Below, one piece after another: positions 1-8,752 of a stretch of 64,000 nucleotides of DNA. Below the pieces are notes generated by a model. That model had not been told where the DNA came from. It saw nothing but the letters and a program-made list of their open reading frames with translations, and searched no databases. The stretch comes from Shimia_B sp038528385 (GTDB lineage: Bacteria; Pseudomonadota; Alphaproteobacteria; Rhodobacterales; Rhodobacteraceae), in the NCBI GenBank assembly GCA_038528385.1, contig JBCBET010000005.1, positions 132,084 to 196,083 on the forward strand, read 5' to 3'. The position numbers and the translations under genes were made by a program. The stretch's first letter is position 1, and each line of letters opens with the position of its first letter.

Positions 1-1100
1 GGACCGAGCAACGCCTCGGGCCTCAGACAGAGCACGATGAGCGCGGCCAGGGCCACGGCGCGCAGCGTGAGGGCGCGGCGGTCGAGGAGAAGCGCCCCGA
101 ACACCATCGCCGCCATGATGAAGGCCCGTTCCGTGGCCACCGCGCCCCCCGAAAGCCCCAGATAGGCCGCTCCCGCCAGCAAGGCCCCCACCGCCGCGAT
201 CTTGCGCGTGGGCAAGACGAGCGCCACGCGCGGCACAAGGGCGAGACAAAAGCGCAGCGCACCGAAAACGAAGCCGGTGAGAAGGCCCATATGCAGCCCC
301 GAAATTGCGAGAAGGTGCGCCAGGTTCGACCGGCGCAGATCCTCCACCGTCTCTTGCCCCATGCCCGACCGATCGCCCACGGTGATCGCGGCGGCCACGG
401 CGCCCGCCTCCCCCGGCATGGCCGCGGTGATGGCCGCGCTCAAGGCCATGCGCGCGCGAAAGAGCCAGAGCGCGAGGCCAGGCTCCGGCGCGGCGAAACT
501 CAGCGCCGGGACGCGGGTATAGCCCACTGCGCCGATCTCCTGAAACCAGGCGTGGCGCTCGAAGTCGAAGCCGCGGGGCTCCGCCGGGCTCGGCGGCGGC
601 GACAGGTGGCCCGTCATCATGGCATGGGCCCCGGGCTGCGGCAGCGCGAACCCCTCCTGCCCGTGGAGCGAGACGCGCACCCGCTCCGGGGTTCGCGCGA
701 GCGAGACCCGCTCGAGCCGCACCTGATCGAGCGTGAGCCGCGGCTTATCGGAGCCCGAGCGGTCGATGGCCACCACGCGTCCCTCGATGGTCCCGTAGTA
801 GCGGAATTCGAGCACCGGGCCGCCCACGTTGTGGGCCCGCCCCGCGCCGAGGAGGAGACCCGCGGCCACGAGCGCCAGCGCAAAGAGCGCCGGGCCCGCG
901 CGGTCACGGTCGAGATAGGCCAGGACACCGGAGAAAAGGCCGAGGCCCGCGACGACCGCCAGCCCCCGCGGCGACGGCTCCTGCCCCAGGCCGAAGTAGA
1001 TCCCGACGCCCACGCCGAGGAAAACGGGGGCCCAGCACATGAGGTGCCCCCGCTGGCGTTGCAGCGCCGCGCCCATCGTGCCAAATGCCCCGCGAACCAT
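1..1100 (-). CDS. comEC: ComEC/Rec2 family DNA-uptake channel, N-terminal part (cut by window edge)
   Basis: Reading the minus strand from an ATG at 1100 gives an open frame that runs off the left end of the window. The first ~60 residues hold two hydrophobic segments (around LMCWAPVFLGVGVGIYFGLG), as in ComEC. A soluble stretch follows with the alphaproteobacterial signature FDFERHAWFQEIGAVGYT. Near position 330 comes the competence-domain motif LAHLLAISGLHMGLL, then more membrane segments. ComEC is the inner-membrane channel for single-stranded DNA uptake. An in-frame ATG at 1076 is an alternative start. The gene diverges from gltX across a 94-bp gap. The C-terminal metallo-hydrolase-like part lies outside the window, so intactness cannot be judged. 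Confidence 0.85.
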   Translation of the reverse strand, partial: MVRGAFGTMGAALQRQRGHLMCWAPVFLGVGVGIYFGLGQEPSPRGLAVVAGLGLFSGVLAYLDRDRAGPALFALALVAAGLLLGAGRAHNVGGPVLEFRYYGTIEGRVVAIDRSGSDKPRLTLDQVRLERVSLARTPERVRVSLHGQEGFALPQPGAHAMMTGHLSPPPSPAEPRGFDFERHAWFQEIGAVGYTRVPALSFAAPEPGLALWLFRARMALSAAITAAMPGEAGAVAAAITVGDRSGMGQETVEDLRRSNLAHLLAISGLHMGLLTGFVFGALRFCLALVPRVALVLPTRKIAAVGALLAGAAYLGLSGGAVATERAFIMAAMVFGALLLDRRALTLRAVALAALIVLCLRPEALLG

Positions 1101-1194
1101 GGCCGAGCCTCTCTCGCAGCCGAAAGCTGCCGCCAAGGCTATGGCCGAACAGGGTTAGCGAAGTGTTAACGCCCGCCCCGGAGAACCAAGACCC

Positions 1195-2595
1195 ATGTCC
1201 GAGATCGTCACCCGCATCGCGCCGTCGCCCACGGGCTACATGCATATCGGCACCGCCCGCACGGCCCTATTCAACTGGCTCTACGCGCGGGGCCGCGGGG
1301 GCCGCTTCCTCCTGCGCATCGAGGACACCGACAAGGCCCGCTCCACGCCCGAGGCGACGGAGGCGATCCTGCGCGGCATGGAATGGCTGGGCTTCGACCA
1401 TGACGGGGAGGTCGTGAGCCAGGCCGCGCGTGCCGACCGGCACGCGGAGGTGGCGCATACGCTGCTGGCCCAGGGCGCGGCCTACAAATGCTTCTCCACG
1501 CCCGAAGAAATCGACGCCTTCCGCGAGGCGGCGAAGGCCGAGGGCCGCGCCACGCTTTTCCAGAGCCCCTGGCGGGACGCGGACCCCGCCACGCATCCCG
1601 ACACGCCCTTCGTCGTGCGCCTAAAGATGCCGCGCGAGGGGGAGACGGTGATCGCCGACGCGGTGCAGGGCGACGTGCGGTTCCCCAATTCGACCCTCGA
1701 CGACATGGTCCTGCTGCGTTCCGACGGGAGCCCCGTCTACATGCTCGCCGTCGTCGTCGACGACCACGACATGGGCGTCACCCACGTGATCCGGGGCGAC
1801 GATCACCTCAATAACGCCGCGCGCCAGAGCCAGATCTACCGCGCCATGGGCTGGCCGCTGCCGGTCTATGCCCACATCCCGCTCATCCACGGGCCCGACG
1901 GCAAGAAGCTTTCCAAGCGCCACGGCGCGCTCGGCGTGGAGGAGTATCGCGCCATGGGCTATCCCGCCGCGGCCATGCGCAATTACCTCGCGCGGCTGGG
2001 CTGGTCCCACGGAGATGACGAGTTTTTTACCGACGCAGAGGCGCTGGCATGGTTTGATCTCGATGGTATCGGCAAGGCCCCGGCGCGGTTCGACTTCAAG
2101 AAGCTGGAGAACATCTCGGGTCAGCATATCGCGGCCGCCGAGGATGCTGCGCTGCTGCACGAACTTCGGGCGTTTCTCGCCGCCACCGGCGCGCCCGCGC
2201 TGACCGAGCGCCAGGAGGGCCTCATGTCGCAGGGCATGGGCAGCCTGAAAGAACGCGCGAAGACATTCCCGGAACTCATTGAAAAGGCTTACTATATCCT
2301 CAGCGACCGCCCGATTTCGCCCGATGAGAAAGCGGCCAAGGCGCTGGACGATGTATCCCGCGGTATACTGCGCGAATTGACGCCGCAGCTGCAAACTGTT
2401 AGCTGGACCCGAGACACGCTAGAGGCGTTTATGGCGACCTTCGCCGAAGCGCATGGCACGAAATTCGGCAAGCTCGCAGGTCCGCTCCGTGCCGCGCTCG
2501 CCGGGAGGAGCGTCACTCCCAGTGTCTATGATATGATGTTGGTGCTCGGTCGGGACGAATCCATCGCCCGGATCAGCGATGCCGCGGCGGACTAG
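1195..2595 (+). CDS. gltX: Glutamyl-tRNA synthetase
   Basis: Class I aminoacyl-tRNA synthetase that charges tRNA-Glu in the cytoplasm. The 466-aa protein opens with RIAPSPTGYMHIGTARTALF, which carries the HIGH-type signature at residues 17-20, followed by FLLRIEDTDKARS. The KMSKS-type loop is KKLSKRH near residue 237. Length is normal for the family. gltA follows 70 bp downstream on the same strand. By hand count the 3' third is visibly poorer in GC than the 5' part (33/60 at 2281-2340 against 44/60 at 1321-1380), which may reflect recombination in the anticodon-binding domain. Alphaproteobacteria often carry two GltX paralogues and charge tRNA-Gln indirectly, so discriminating or non-discriminating specificity is not decided here. 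Confidence 0.95.
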   Translation: MSEIVTRIAPSPTGYMHIGTARTALFNWLYARGRGGRFLLRIEDTDKARSTPEATEAILRGMEWLGFDHDGEVVSQAARADRHAEVAHTLLAQGAAYKCFSTPEEIDAFREAAKAEGRATLFQSPWRDADPATHPDTPFVVRLKMPREGETVIADAVQGDVRFPNSTLDDMVLLRSDGSPVYMLAVVVDDHDMGVTHVIRGDDHLNNAARQSQIYRAMGWPLPVYAHIPLIHGPDGKKLSKRHGALGVEEYRAMGYPAAAMRNYLARLGWSHGDDEFFTDAEALAWFDLDGIGKAPARFDFKKLENISGQHIAAAEDAALLHELRAFLAATGAPALTERQEGLMSQGMGSLKERAKTFPELIEKAYYILSDRPISPDEKAAKALDDVSRGILRELTPQLQTVSWTRDTLEAFMATFAEAHGTKFGKLAGPLRAALAGRSVTPSVYDMMLVLGRDESIARISDAAAD

Positions 2596-2665
2596 GTCGC
2601 ACGGCACGTGAGCCCCGCGCGCGGGGACGGAGCACCAGCGGGATTGGATCGGAGAGAGGCCAACC

Positions 2666-3961
2666 ATGAAAGACGGTATCAGAACAGCGACGCTCACCCT
2701 TGGCGACAAGACATTGGAGCTGCCGATCCATTCGCCGACGGTAGGGCCCGACGTCGTCGACATCCGGCGCCTCTACGCCGATGGGGGCGTGTTCACCTAC
2801 GATCCCGGCTTCACCTCCACGGCGTCCTGCGACAGCACGATCACGTTCATCGACGGCCTGAAGGGCGAGCTTCTGCACCGCGGCTATCCCATCGACCAGC
2901 TGGCGGAGAAATCGCATTTCCTGGAGGTCTGCTACCTCCTGCTCTACGGCTATCTGCCGAAGGCCGATCAGCTCGAGGAATTCGAGCACCACATTACGCA
3001 TCACACGATGCTCCACGAGCAGATGCAGAACTTCTTCCGGGGCTTCCGCCGGGACGCGCATCCGATGGCGATCATGGTGGGCGTGGTGGGCGCGATGTCG
3101 GCCTTCTACCACGACTCGACCGATATCTCCGACCCGCGTCAGCGCGAGGTCGCCACGCACCGCCTGATCGCGAAGATGCCGACGATCGCGGCCTGGGCCT
3201 ATAAATACCATATCGGCCAGCCCTTCGTGTATCCGCGGAACGATCTGGATTACGCGTCGAACTTCCTCCGGATGTGCTTTTCCGTGCCGGCGGAGGATTA
3301 CAAGGCGAACCCGATCCTGAGCCGCGCGATGGACCGCATCTTCACGCTCCACGCCGATCACGAGCAGAATGCGTCGACCTCCACGGTGCGGCTGGCGTCG
3401 TCCTCGGGCGCGAACCCGTTCGCCTGCATCGCCGCGGGCATCGCCTGCCTCTGGGGTCCGGCCCATGGCGGCGCCAACCAGGCCTGCCTCGAGATGCTGG
3501 AAGAAATCGGCACCGTGGACCGCATCCCCGAATTCATCGCCCGTGCCAAGGACAAGGACGATCCTTTCCGCCTCATGGGCTTCGGGCACCGGGTCTACAA
3601 GAATTTCGACCCCCGCGCGAAAGTCATGAAGCAATCGGCCGATGAGGTGCTGGAGCTCCTCGGCGTGGGAGACAATCCGAAGTTGCAGGTCGCCAAGGCG
3701 CTGGAGAAAGCCGCGCTAGAGGACCCGTATTTCGCGGAGAAAAAGCTCTTCCCCAACGTGGATTTCTATTCCGGCATCATCCTAGAGGCCATGGGCTTCC
3801 CCACCTCGATGTTCACGCCGATCTTCGCGCTCTCGCGCACAGTGGGCTGGATCTCGCAGTGGAAAGAGATGATCGCCGACCCGCAGAACAAGATCGGCCG
3901 CCCGCGGCAGCTCTATCTCGGCGAGACCACGCGCGACTACGTGGACATCGAAAACAGGTAA
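2666..3961 (+). CDS. gltA: Citrate synthase (type II)
   Basis: Condenses oxaloacetate and acetyl-CoA in the first step of the TCA cycle. The 431-aa length fits the hexameric, NADH-sensitive type of Gram-negative bacteria. Active-site landmarks are present: GPAHGGANQ with its histidine near residue 268, GFGHRVYKN with its histidine near 309, and the region around FYSGIIL near 365 that carries the catalytic aspartate in PNVDFYSG. The N-terminal beta-rich part (KTLELPIHSPTVGPDVVDI) matches the family. A good Shine-Dalgarno (GAGAGAGG) precedes the ATG. The gene lies 70 bp after gltX, probably with its own or a shared promoter, and converges with the small gene at 3981. Confidence 0.97.
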   Translation: MKDGIRTATLTLGDKTLELPIHSPTVGPDVVDIRRLYADGGVFTYDPGFTSTASCDSTITFIDGLKGELLHRGYPIDQLAEKSHFLEVCYLLLYGYLPKADQLEEFEHHITHHTMLHEQMQNFFRGFRRDAHPMAIMVGVVGAMSAFYHDSTDISDPRQREVATHRLIAKMPTIAAWAYKYHIGQPFVYPRNDLDYASNFLRMCFSVPAEDYKANPILSRAMDRIFTLHADHEQNASTSTVRLASSSGANPFACIAAGIACLWGPAHGGANQACLEMLEEIGTVDRIPEFIARAKDKDDPFRLMGFGHRVYKNFDPRAKVMKQSADEVLELLGVGDNPKLQVAKALEKAALEDPYFAEKKLFPNVDFYSGIILEAMGFPTSMFTPIFALSRTVGWISQWKEMIADPQNKIGRPRQLYLGETTRDYVDIENR

Positions 3962-3980
3962 GCGCGCTGCCCAGTAAGCC

Positions 3981-4295
3981 CTACCGGCGGACCTTGGTTT
4001 CGCCGGGCAGGTCTTGTGGCGTGTCGTCGATCCAGGCCACGCCCGAGGCCACGATGCAGGCCGAACCGTCCGGGCGCGTCATCAGGATCGTCCAGTGGCC
4101 GGTCTCCGGCGCGCGCCAGACCTCGAAGAGGCTCACCGGCGATTGCAGGCCCCGGCCGATTCGGGTTTCCGCGTAGACGGTCTCGAGCTTGCCCGTGATG
4201 TCCCCGTGCCCGCCGCAGCGCATCTGCGCCAGCGCGGGCGGGGCATGGGCGGCGAGGCCGAAGGTCAGGGTCATGGCAATCAGTCGTTTCCACAT
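3981..4295 (-). CDS. Small secreted protein of unknown function
   Basis: A 104-aa protein with a clear N-terminal signal peptide: MWKR, a hydrophobic core and a cleavage-like PPALAQ near residue 24. The predicted mature domain is about 80 residues with cysteines in MRCGGHGD and SACIVASG that could form a disulfide in the periplasm. It contains a W-T-I-L-M-T-R-P-D-G-S strand, reminiscent of small periplasmic proteins that sit beside metabolic genes in this group, but I cannot assign a family. The start is supported by AAGGAG 6 bp upstream of the ATG. It converges on gltA with a 19-bp gap. Confidence 0.7.
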   Translation of the reverse strand: MWKRLIAMTLTFGLAAHAPPALAQMRCGGHGDITGKLETVYAETRIGRGLQSPVSLFEVWRAPETGHWTILMTRPDGSACIVASGVAWIDDTPQDLPGETKVRR

Positions 4296-4464
4296 GGCGA
4301 TCTCCTTCCCGGACAGGGGACGGAGATTGCGGGGAATGCCCCCTGCCTCATGCGTGTCTTATGCGATATGCCCCCATGATATGGGGTGCGGGGACCGGCC
4401 GCGCACCCAGATGTGCCAGAGAGTTGATCGCGCCTCCCACGGGTGGCGGCGCTGCGAACAAGGT

Positions 4465-4755
4465 TCAGGCGTCGGCCACCACTTCGCCCCGCATCTCGCC
4501 GGTCATCTTGCCGTGATCCTCGGAGCGGACCTTGCGGCGGATGCGCTCGATGAGCGCCTCCGCGTCGTCGCGCGTGCGCCGGTCCGGCCATTCGGAGATG
4601 GCGGCGACGGTGCGCTCGCTCGTGCGGATGACCTGCACCCGTTCGGCCCCCAGCTCGCGCAGCGCGGGCAGGCGTTTCTTTTCCATCTGCTCCATCGTCA
4701 GGTCGAAATCGACGCTGTCGAGCAGCTCCCACGTGGTGATTGTCAGGTATCGCAT
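4465..4755 (-). CDS. Conserved-looking 96-aa cytosolic protein, function unknown
   Basis: I take the start at the ATG at 4755 (MRYLTITTWELLD) rather than the longer frame to 4860, because GGAGGA sits ideally upstream of 4755 and the extra 35 residues look like translated intergenic DNA. The protein has the feel of a ferredoxin-fold dimeric alpha/beta barrel: an N-terminal strand, a long charged helix (MEQMEKKRLPALRELGAERVQVIRTSE), a strand, then a second helix. No catalytic motif is visible. It sits between two other minus-strand genes, separated from the enoyl-CoA hydratase by 123 bp. Confidence 0.6.
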   Translation of the reverse strand: MRYLTITTWELLDSVDFDLTMEQMEKKRLPALRELGAERVQVIRTSERTVAAISEWPDRRTRDDAEALIERIRRKVRSEDHGKMTGEMRGEVVADA

Positions 4756-4878
4756 GGCGCGTCCTCCAACCTGCTGTTGGGTGAATGCGCGCAGGGTACC
4801 ATCAAAGCCGCCCAGCTCCAAAAACCTGCCGATTGAGGCGGATAGGGCCCGCCCTGCCACCGTGTCCGAGCGCGCGGG

Positions 4879-5655
4879 CTAGCGCCCCTCGAACTGCGCG
4901 GGGCGCTTTTCGGTGAAGGCAAGCACGCCCTCCTTGAAGTCCCGGCTGTCGCCGCATTCGCCCTGAAGCCGCGCCTCGAGCGTCAGCTGCTCCTCGAGGG
5001 AGTTTGCGTCGGCGGCGCGGAGCGCGGTCTTGATATGGCCATAGGCCAACGTCGGCCCTTCGGCGAGGTGGCGGGCCCGCGCGCGCCAGTGGGCCTCGAA
5101 CTCAGCCTCCGGCACGGCTTCCCAGATCATGCCCCAGTCGCTCGCCTGCTCCGCGCTGATGCGGTCGGCGAAGAGCGCCGCGCCCATGGCCTTGGCAAGC
5201 CCCATCTGCCGCGGCAGGAGCCACGTGCCGCCCGCATCGGGGATGAGGCCGATCCGCGTGAAGGCCTGGAGGAAAAAAGCGCGCTCAGAAGCGATGACCA
5301 CGTCTGCCGAGAGCGCGAGGTTCGCCCCTGCGCCAGCTGCCGCGCCATTGACGGCGGCGATGGTGGGAATGGGGCACTTCACGATGGTCTCGAGCATGGG
5401 GACGTATTCGTCCCTGAGCGTGCGCTCCAGGTCGAGATTGGCGGCGGTGCCGTTGTTGCCGAGGTCCTGACCGGAGCAGAAGCTGCGCCCCGCCCCCGTC
5501 AGCACCACCACGCGCTCGGTGCGCGCGGCGGCCTTCATGGCGTGGGTGATCTCCGCGCGCATCTGCGCGTTGAGCGCGTTCATCACGTCGGGCCGGTTCA
5601 GCGTGAGAACGGCCATCCCGTCCGCGGCCGCGTAGGTGATCGTCTCGTAGTCCAT
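4879..5655 (-). CDS. Enoyl-CoA hydratase/isomerase family protein (PaaG-like)
   Basis: A 258-aa crotonase-fold enzyme acting on CoA thioesters. The two oxyanion-hole segments are visible as AGRSFCSGQDLG near residue 55 and AAVNGAAAGAGANLALSADVV near residue 105, followed by FTRIGLIPDAGGTWLLPRQMG. The AGRSFCSGQDL plus PDAGGTWLLP combination is typical of the PaaG / 2-(1,2-epoxy-1,2-dihydrophenyl)acetyl-CoA isomerase subgroup, where an aspartate replaces the second hydratase glutamate. No other phenylacetate genes lie nearby, so the substrate is uncertain and a role in fatty-acid or aromatic CoA metabolism is inferred from family only. Confidence 0.85.
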   Translation of the reverse strand: MDYETITYAAADGMAVLTLNRPDVMNALNAQMRAEITHAMKAAARTERVVVLTGAGRSFCSGQDLGNNGTAANLDLERTLRDEYVPMLETIVKCPIPTIAAVNGAAAGAGANLALSADVVIASERAFFLQAFTRIGLIPDAGGTWLLPRQMGLAKAMGAALFADRISAEQASDWGMIWEAVPEAEFEAHWRARARHLAEGPTLAYGHIKTALRAADANSLEEQLTLEARLQGECGDSRDFKEGVLAFTEKRPAQFEGR

Positions 5656-5677
5656 GGCCCGTCCCTTCCTGTCTCGC

Positions 5678-5711
5678 CCTTCCCTACGCGGCTTCGCGGG
5701 CGCCGGGAAGG
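5678..5711 (-). terminator. Hairpin after ccmH, possible terminator
   Basis: CCTTCCC at 5678-5684 pairs with GGGAAGG at 5705-5711, with further GC pairing possible inside the loop. It lies 4 bp beyond the ccmH stop and before the next minus-strand gene. No U-tract follows, so it may act as an mRNA 3'-end stabiliser or a weak terminator. Confidence 0.35.
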
Positions 5712-5715
5712 TGGC

Positions 5716-6162
5716 TCACTTTCCTTCGCCCAAAAGCTCGGAGAGACGTCGCGTCTCCGCCTCGGTGAGCGGCGTCTCCGCGGCCTTCGGACGCCGGAAG
5801 GCCAGCGCCACGCCGCCGAGCGCGAGGATCAGCGCCGCGGGCCCCACGAGCCAGAGCACGAGGTTCGCCCCGCCCGTATCGGGGCGCAGCAGGACGAACT
5901 CGCCGTAGCGGTCGACGACGAAATCCACGACCTCGCGGTCGCTATCGCCTTCGAGCAGCCGTTCCCGCACGAGGAGCCGGAGGTCGCCCGAAACGGGCGC
6001 GCTCGATTCGTCGATGCTTTCGTTCTGGCAGACGGGGCAGCGCAGGCCCTTGCTGATCTCTCGCGCGCGGTTCTCGAGCGCAGGATCGTCGAGCACCTCC
6101 CCCGGCTCCACCGCCGCCGCCATGGAGGCCACGAAGACGAGGAGGAGCGCCAGCGACCTCAT
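5716..6162 (-). CDS. ccmH: Cytochrome c maturation protein CcmH
   Basis: A 148-aa membrane-anchored thioredoxin-like factor that keeps apocytochrome c cysteines reduced for heme attachment in the periplasm. A signal peptide (LALLLVFVASMAAAV) is followed by the helical domain with the redox motif RCPVCQNESI (Cys42 and Cys45) and one C-terminal membrane helix (LVLWLVGPAALILALGGVALAF). The ATG at 6162 overlaps the ccmF stop as ATGA, indicating translational coupling. The open frame continues far upstream but that part only shadows ccmF. In the family the partners are CcmF and sometimes CcmI; no separate ccmI is adjacent. Confidence 0.92.
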   Translation of the reverse strand: MRSLALLLVFVASMAAAVEPGEVLDDPALENRAREISKGLRCPVCQNESIDESSAPVSGDLRLLVRERLLEGDSDREVVDFVVDRYGEFVLLRPDTGGANLVLWLVGPAALILALGGVALAFRRPKAAETPLTEAETRRLSELLGEGK

Positions 6163-8120
6163 TCCGCCGCCACCGCCCGCGCGGGTGTCTTGCGCGCGCC
6201 GGCCGCCACCCTCAGCCGCCGATCGAAGAGCGAGAACGCCCCGCCTATGGCCATGAGGATGGAGCCCGCCCAGATCCAGTTGGCAAAGGGCTTGATGAAG
6301 GTGCGCACGGCCCAGCCGCCGTTCGATTGCGGCTCCCCGATGACGAGGTAGACGTCGCGGAAAAAGCCGTTGCGGATGGCGGCCTCGGTGGTGGGCATGC
6401 CGGCCACGGGGTAGATCCGCCGCTCCGGGCGCAGCACTTCGATGACTGCGCCGCCCGGCCGCGCGATTGCGATATCGGCGGTGGTGGAGATGAAGTTCGG
6501 CCCCTCGACCTCGCGCACATTCAGAAGCGTCACCTCGTAATTCTCGACGATGTAGCTCTCCCCCGGCTGCGCCACGCGGATATCCTCCACCTCGTAGGCC
6601 ATGAGGCCCGCGACGCCGATGAAGAGGATGCCGAGCCCGGAATGGGCGGTGGCCTTGCCCCAATCGGCGCCGGGAAGCCGCGCGAGCCGGTCGAACTTGC
6701 CGCCTGCCCGCTCCCAGAGCTCGCGGAGCGCGCCCACCACGAGCCAGGCACCGAGCGCTATGCCCACGGGGCCGAGCGCGCTGCGGCCCGTCTGCACGGC
6801 CCATAGGAGCGCCGCGAGCGCGAGGGTGAACACCGCGAAATAGCGCAGCTTCCACGCCACCTTGCCGAGCTTCGCACGCTTCCACGGGAAGACGGAGCCG
6901 AAGGGCAGGATGAGCGCCAGCGCCACCATGAAGGGCGTGAAGGCGATGTTGAAAAAGGGCGGCCCCACGCTCAGCTTCCGGTCGAAGAAAAGCTCGGCCA
7001 AGAGCGGCCAGATCGTGCCCACGAAGACGATGAGCGTGGAGACCGCGAGGAGAATGTTGTTGGCCACGAGCGCGCTTTCGCGCGAGGCGAGCGAGAAGAC
7101 GCCCCGCCCCTGCAGGATCGGCGCGCGCCAGGCGAAAAGCGTCAGCGCCCCGCCGGTGAAGAGCGCCGTGATCGCGAGGAGGTAGGTGCCGCGCTCCGGG
7201 TCATTGGCGAAGGCATGGACGGAGGTCAAAACGCCCGATCGCACGATGAAGGCCCCGATGAGGCAGAAACCGAAGGCGAGGATGGCGAGAAGGATCGTCC
7301 AGGCCTTCAGGCTCTCGCGCTTTTCCACCACGATGGCCGAATGGAGGAGTGCGACGGCCAGAAGCCACGGCATGAAAGAGGCGTTCTCCACCGGATCCCA
7401 GAACCAGAACCCGCCCCAGCCGAGCTCGTAGTAGGCCCACCAGGAGCCGAGCGCGATGCCGATGGTCAAAAAGAGCCACGCCGCCAGCGCCCAGGGCCGG
7501 ACCCAGCGGGCCCAGGCCGCGTCCACGCGCCCCTCGATGAGGGCGGCCACGGCGAAGGAGAAGGTGAGCGAGAGGCCCACATAGCCCAGGTAGAGAAACG
7601 GCGGATGGAACGCGAGGCCGGGATCCTGCAGGAGCGGGTTGAGATCCGCGCCATTCAAGGGCGGGTTCGCCAGCCGCGCGAAGGGGTTCGATGTGAAGAG
7701 GATGAAGGCCAGGAAGGCCACGCCCACCGAGCCCTGCACGCCGAGGACGCGCGCGCGGAGCGTGTCGTTGAGCCCCGTGCCCCACCACGCCGCCATGGCC
7801 CCGAAAAGGGCAAGGATCAGCACCCAAAGGAGGAGCGATCCCTCGTGGTTCCCCCAGACGCCCGTGACTTTGTAGAGCATGGGCTTGTCGGTGTGGGAAT
7901 TGTCGGCCACCACCTTGAGCGAGAAGTCCGACGTGACGAACGCGTAGGTCAGCGCGGCGAAGGAAAAGCCGATGAGGATGAACTGGAGCGTGGCCGCGGG
8001 CTCCCCCGCCGCCATCCAGCCCGTATTGCGCCGATGGGCGCCCACGAGCGGCACGACTGTCTGGAAACCCGCCAGCGCGAAGGCCAGCACGAGGGCGAAA
8101 TGTCCAAGCTCCACGATCAT
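6159..8120 (-). CDS. ccmF: Heme lyase subunit CcmF
   Basis: A large polytopic membrane protein (653 aa from the ATG at 8120) that transfers heme from CcmE to apocytochrome c. The tryptophan-rich WWD segment is present (YYELGWGGFWFWDPVENAS), along with many membrane helices and conserved periplasmic loops such as VTGVWGNHEGSLLLW and LQDPGLAFHPPFLYLGYVG. The ATG at 8120 (MIVELGHFALVLAFALA) is preferred over the longer frame to 8177 because family members begin at the first helix. No strong Shine-Dalgarno is visible. It overlaps ccmH by 4 bp downstream and lies 62 bp after the holin gene, so the usual ccmE-ccmF adjacency is broken by two lysis genes. Confidence 0.95.
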   Translation of the reverse strand: MIVELGHFALVLAFALAGFQTVVPLVGAHRRNTGWMAAGEPAATLQFILIGFSFAALTYAFVTSDFSLKVVADNSHTDKPMLYKVTGVWGNHEGSLLLWVLILALFGAMAAWWGTGLNDTLRARVLGVQGSVGVAFLAFILFTSNPFARLANPPLNGADLNPLLQDPGLAFHPPFLYLGYVGLSLTFSFAVAALIEGRVDAAWARWVRPWALAAWLFLTIGIALGSWWAYYELGWGGFWFWDPVENASFMPWLLAVALLHSAIVVEKRESLKAWTILLAILAFGFCLIGAFIVRSGVLTSVHAFANDPERGTYLLAITALFTGGALTLFAWRAPILQGRGVFSLASRESALVANNILLAVSTLIVFVGTIWPLLAELFFDRKLSVGPPFFNIAFTPFMVALALILPFGSVFPWKRAKLGKVAWKLRYFAVFTLALAALLWAVQTGRSALGPVGIALGAWLVVGALRELWERAGGKFDRLARLPGADWGKATAHSGLGILFIGVAGLMAYEVEDIRVAQPGESYIVENYEVTLLNVREVEGPNFISTTADIAIARPGGAVIEVLRPERRIYPVAGMPTTEAAIRNGFFRDVYLVIGEPQSNGGWAVRTFIKPFANWIWAGSILMAIGGAFSLFDRRLRVAAGARKTPARAVAAE

Positions 8121-8182
8121 GCGCTCGATATAACCCAGCCGCGCGGCGGCTGCCACGGGCCGAGCACCATGTCGCATGGGTG

Positions 8183-8752
8183 TTACGGCGCGGCGCGCCC
8201 TCGCTGCCAGGCACTGAGGGCGGGGTTGTCCTCGGACTGTGTGGGGGGCGTTGCTGGGGGCTTGGGGGGCTGAGCGGGCGTCGCAGGGGGCTGAGCGGGC
8301 TCCGAAGCTTCAGGCGACGCGGGACGCGGCGCGCGGGCCAGCGTCTCGGCCAGGGATTTCTGGAATTCCTGCCCCTTCAGCTGGTGCCGCGCGCCGAAGT
8401 AGAAGCTCACGATGGCGCCCAGGAGCCACCAGAGCGGCTCCGGCACGAGCGCGATCCCGGCCATGCGCGAGGAAAACCACACCGGGTCCACCATGGCCGC
8501 CACGAAGAGCGCGATGGTGCCCACGGCCATGGCGGGCCGGGGCACGCGGTTGAGCCCGTCGATGAAGACGTCGAACGGCGCGCGGCGCGGATGCGTGAAT
8601 TCCGCGGCGAATTGTTCGAGGGAGGCCATCTGCACCTCTGCCCGCCGCGCGGCGCCCTGCTCGGCGTTCTCGCGAAAGACCTCCACCGTCTCGCGCACGG
8701 CGTTGCGTCCGCTCCCGAAGAGGAGCCCGAAAAGCCCGTCGATCAGCCCCAT
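8183..8752 (-). CDS. Holin-like membrane protein, gene-transfer-agent release type
   Basis: A 189-aa protein beginning MGLIDGLFGLLFGSGRNAVRE, with an amphipathic segment and then two or three hydrophobic stretches (PAMAVGTIALFVAAMVDPVWF and PLWWLLGAIVSFYFG). A basic charged region and a long proline/alanine-rich tail follow. This matches what I know of the three-TM holin family linked to gene transfer agent release in Rhodobacterales (Rhodobacter capsulatus rcc00556 type). It overlaps the upstream endolysin gene by 10 bp, as lysis pairs commonly do. The likely role is making inner-membrane holes that let the endolysin reach peptidoglycan. Assignment rests on architecture and context. Confidence 0.75.
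   Translation of the reverse strand: MGLIDGLFGLLFGSGRNAVRETVEVFRENAEQGAARRAEVQMASLEQFAAEFTHPRRAPFDVFIDGLNRVPRPAMAVGTIALFVAAMVDPVWFSSRMAGIALVPEPLWWLLGAIVSFYFGARHQLKGQEFQKSLAETLARAPRPASPEASEPAQPPATPAQPPKPPATPPTQSEDNPALSAWQRGRAAP

Noticed and set aside
617..1245. Minus-strand frames opposite and within comEC
   Set aside because: Compositionally they are serine/arginine-rich shadows. The true comEC frame is the one with the LAISGLHMG motif and it runs off the window.
4372..4386. CCCCAT-GAT-ATGGGG palindrome
   Set aside because: Too short, not placed near a clear promoter and without T-run; left out as a feature.
5716..6885. 389-aa minus-strand frame containing ccmH
   Set aside because: Only the last 148 residues read as CcmH. 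The upstream part is an arginine/glycine-rich shadow of ccmF in another frame; the ATG at 6162 with its ATGA overlap is the real start.
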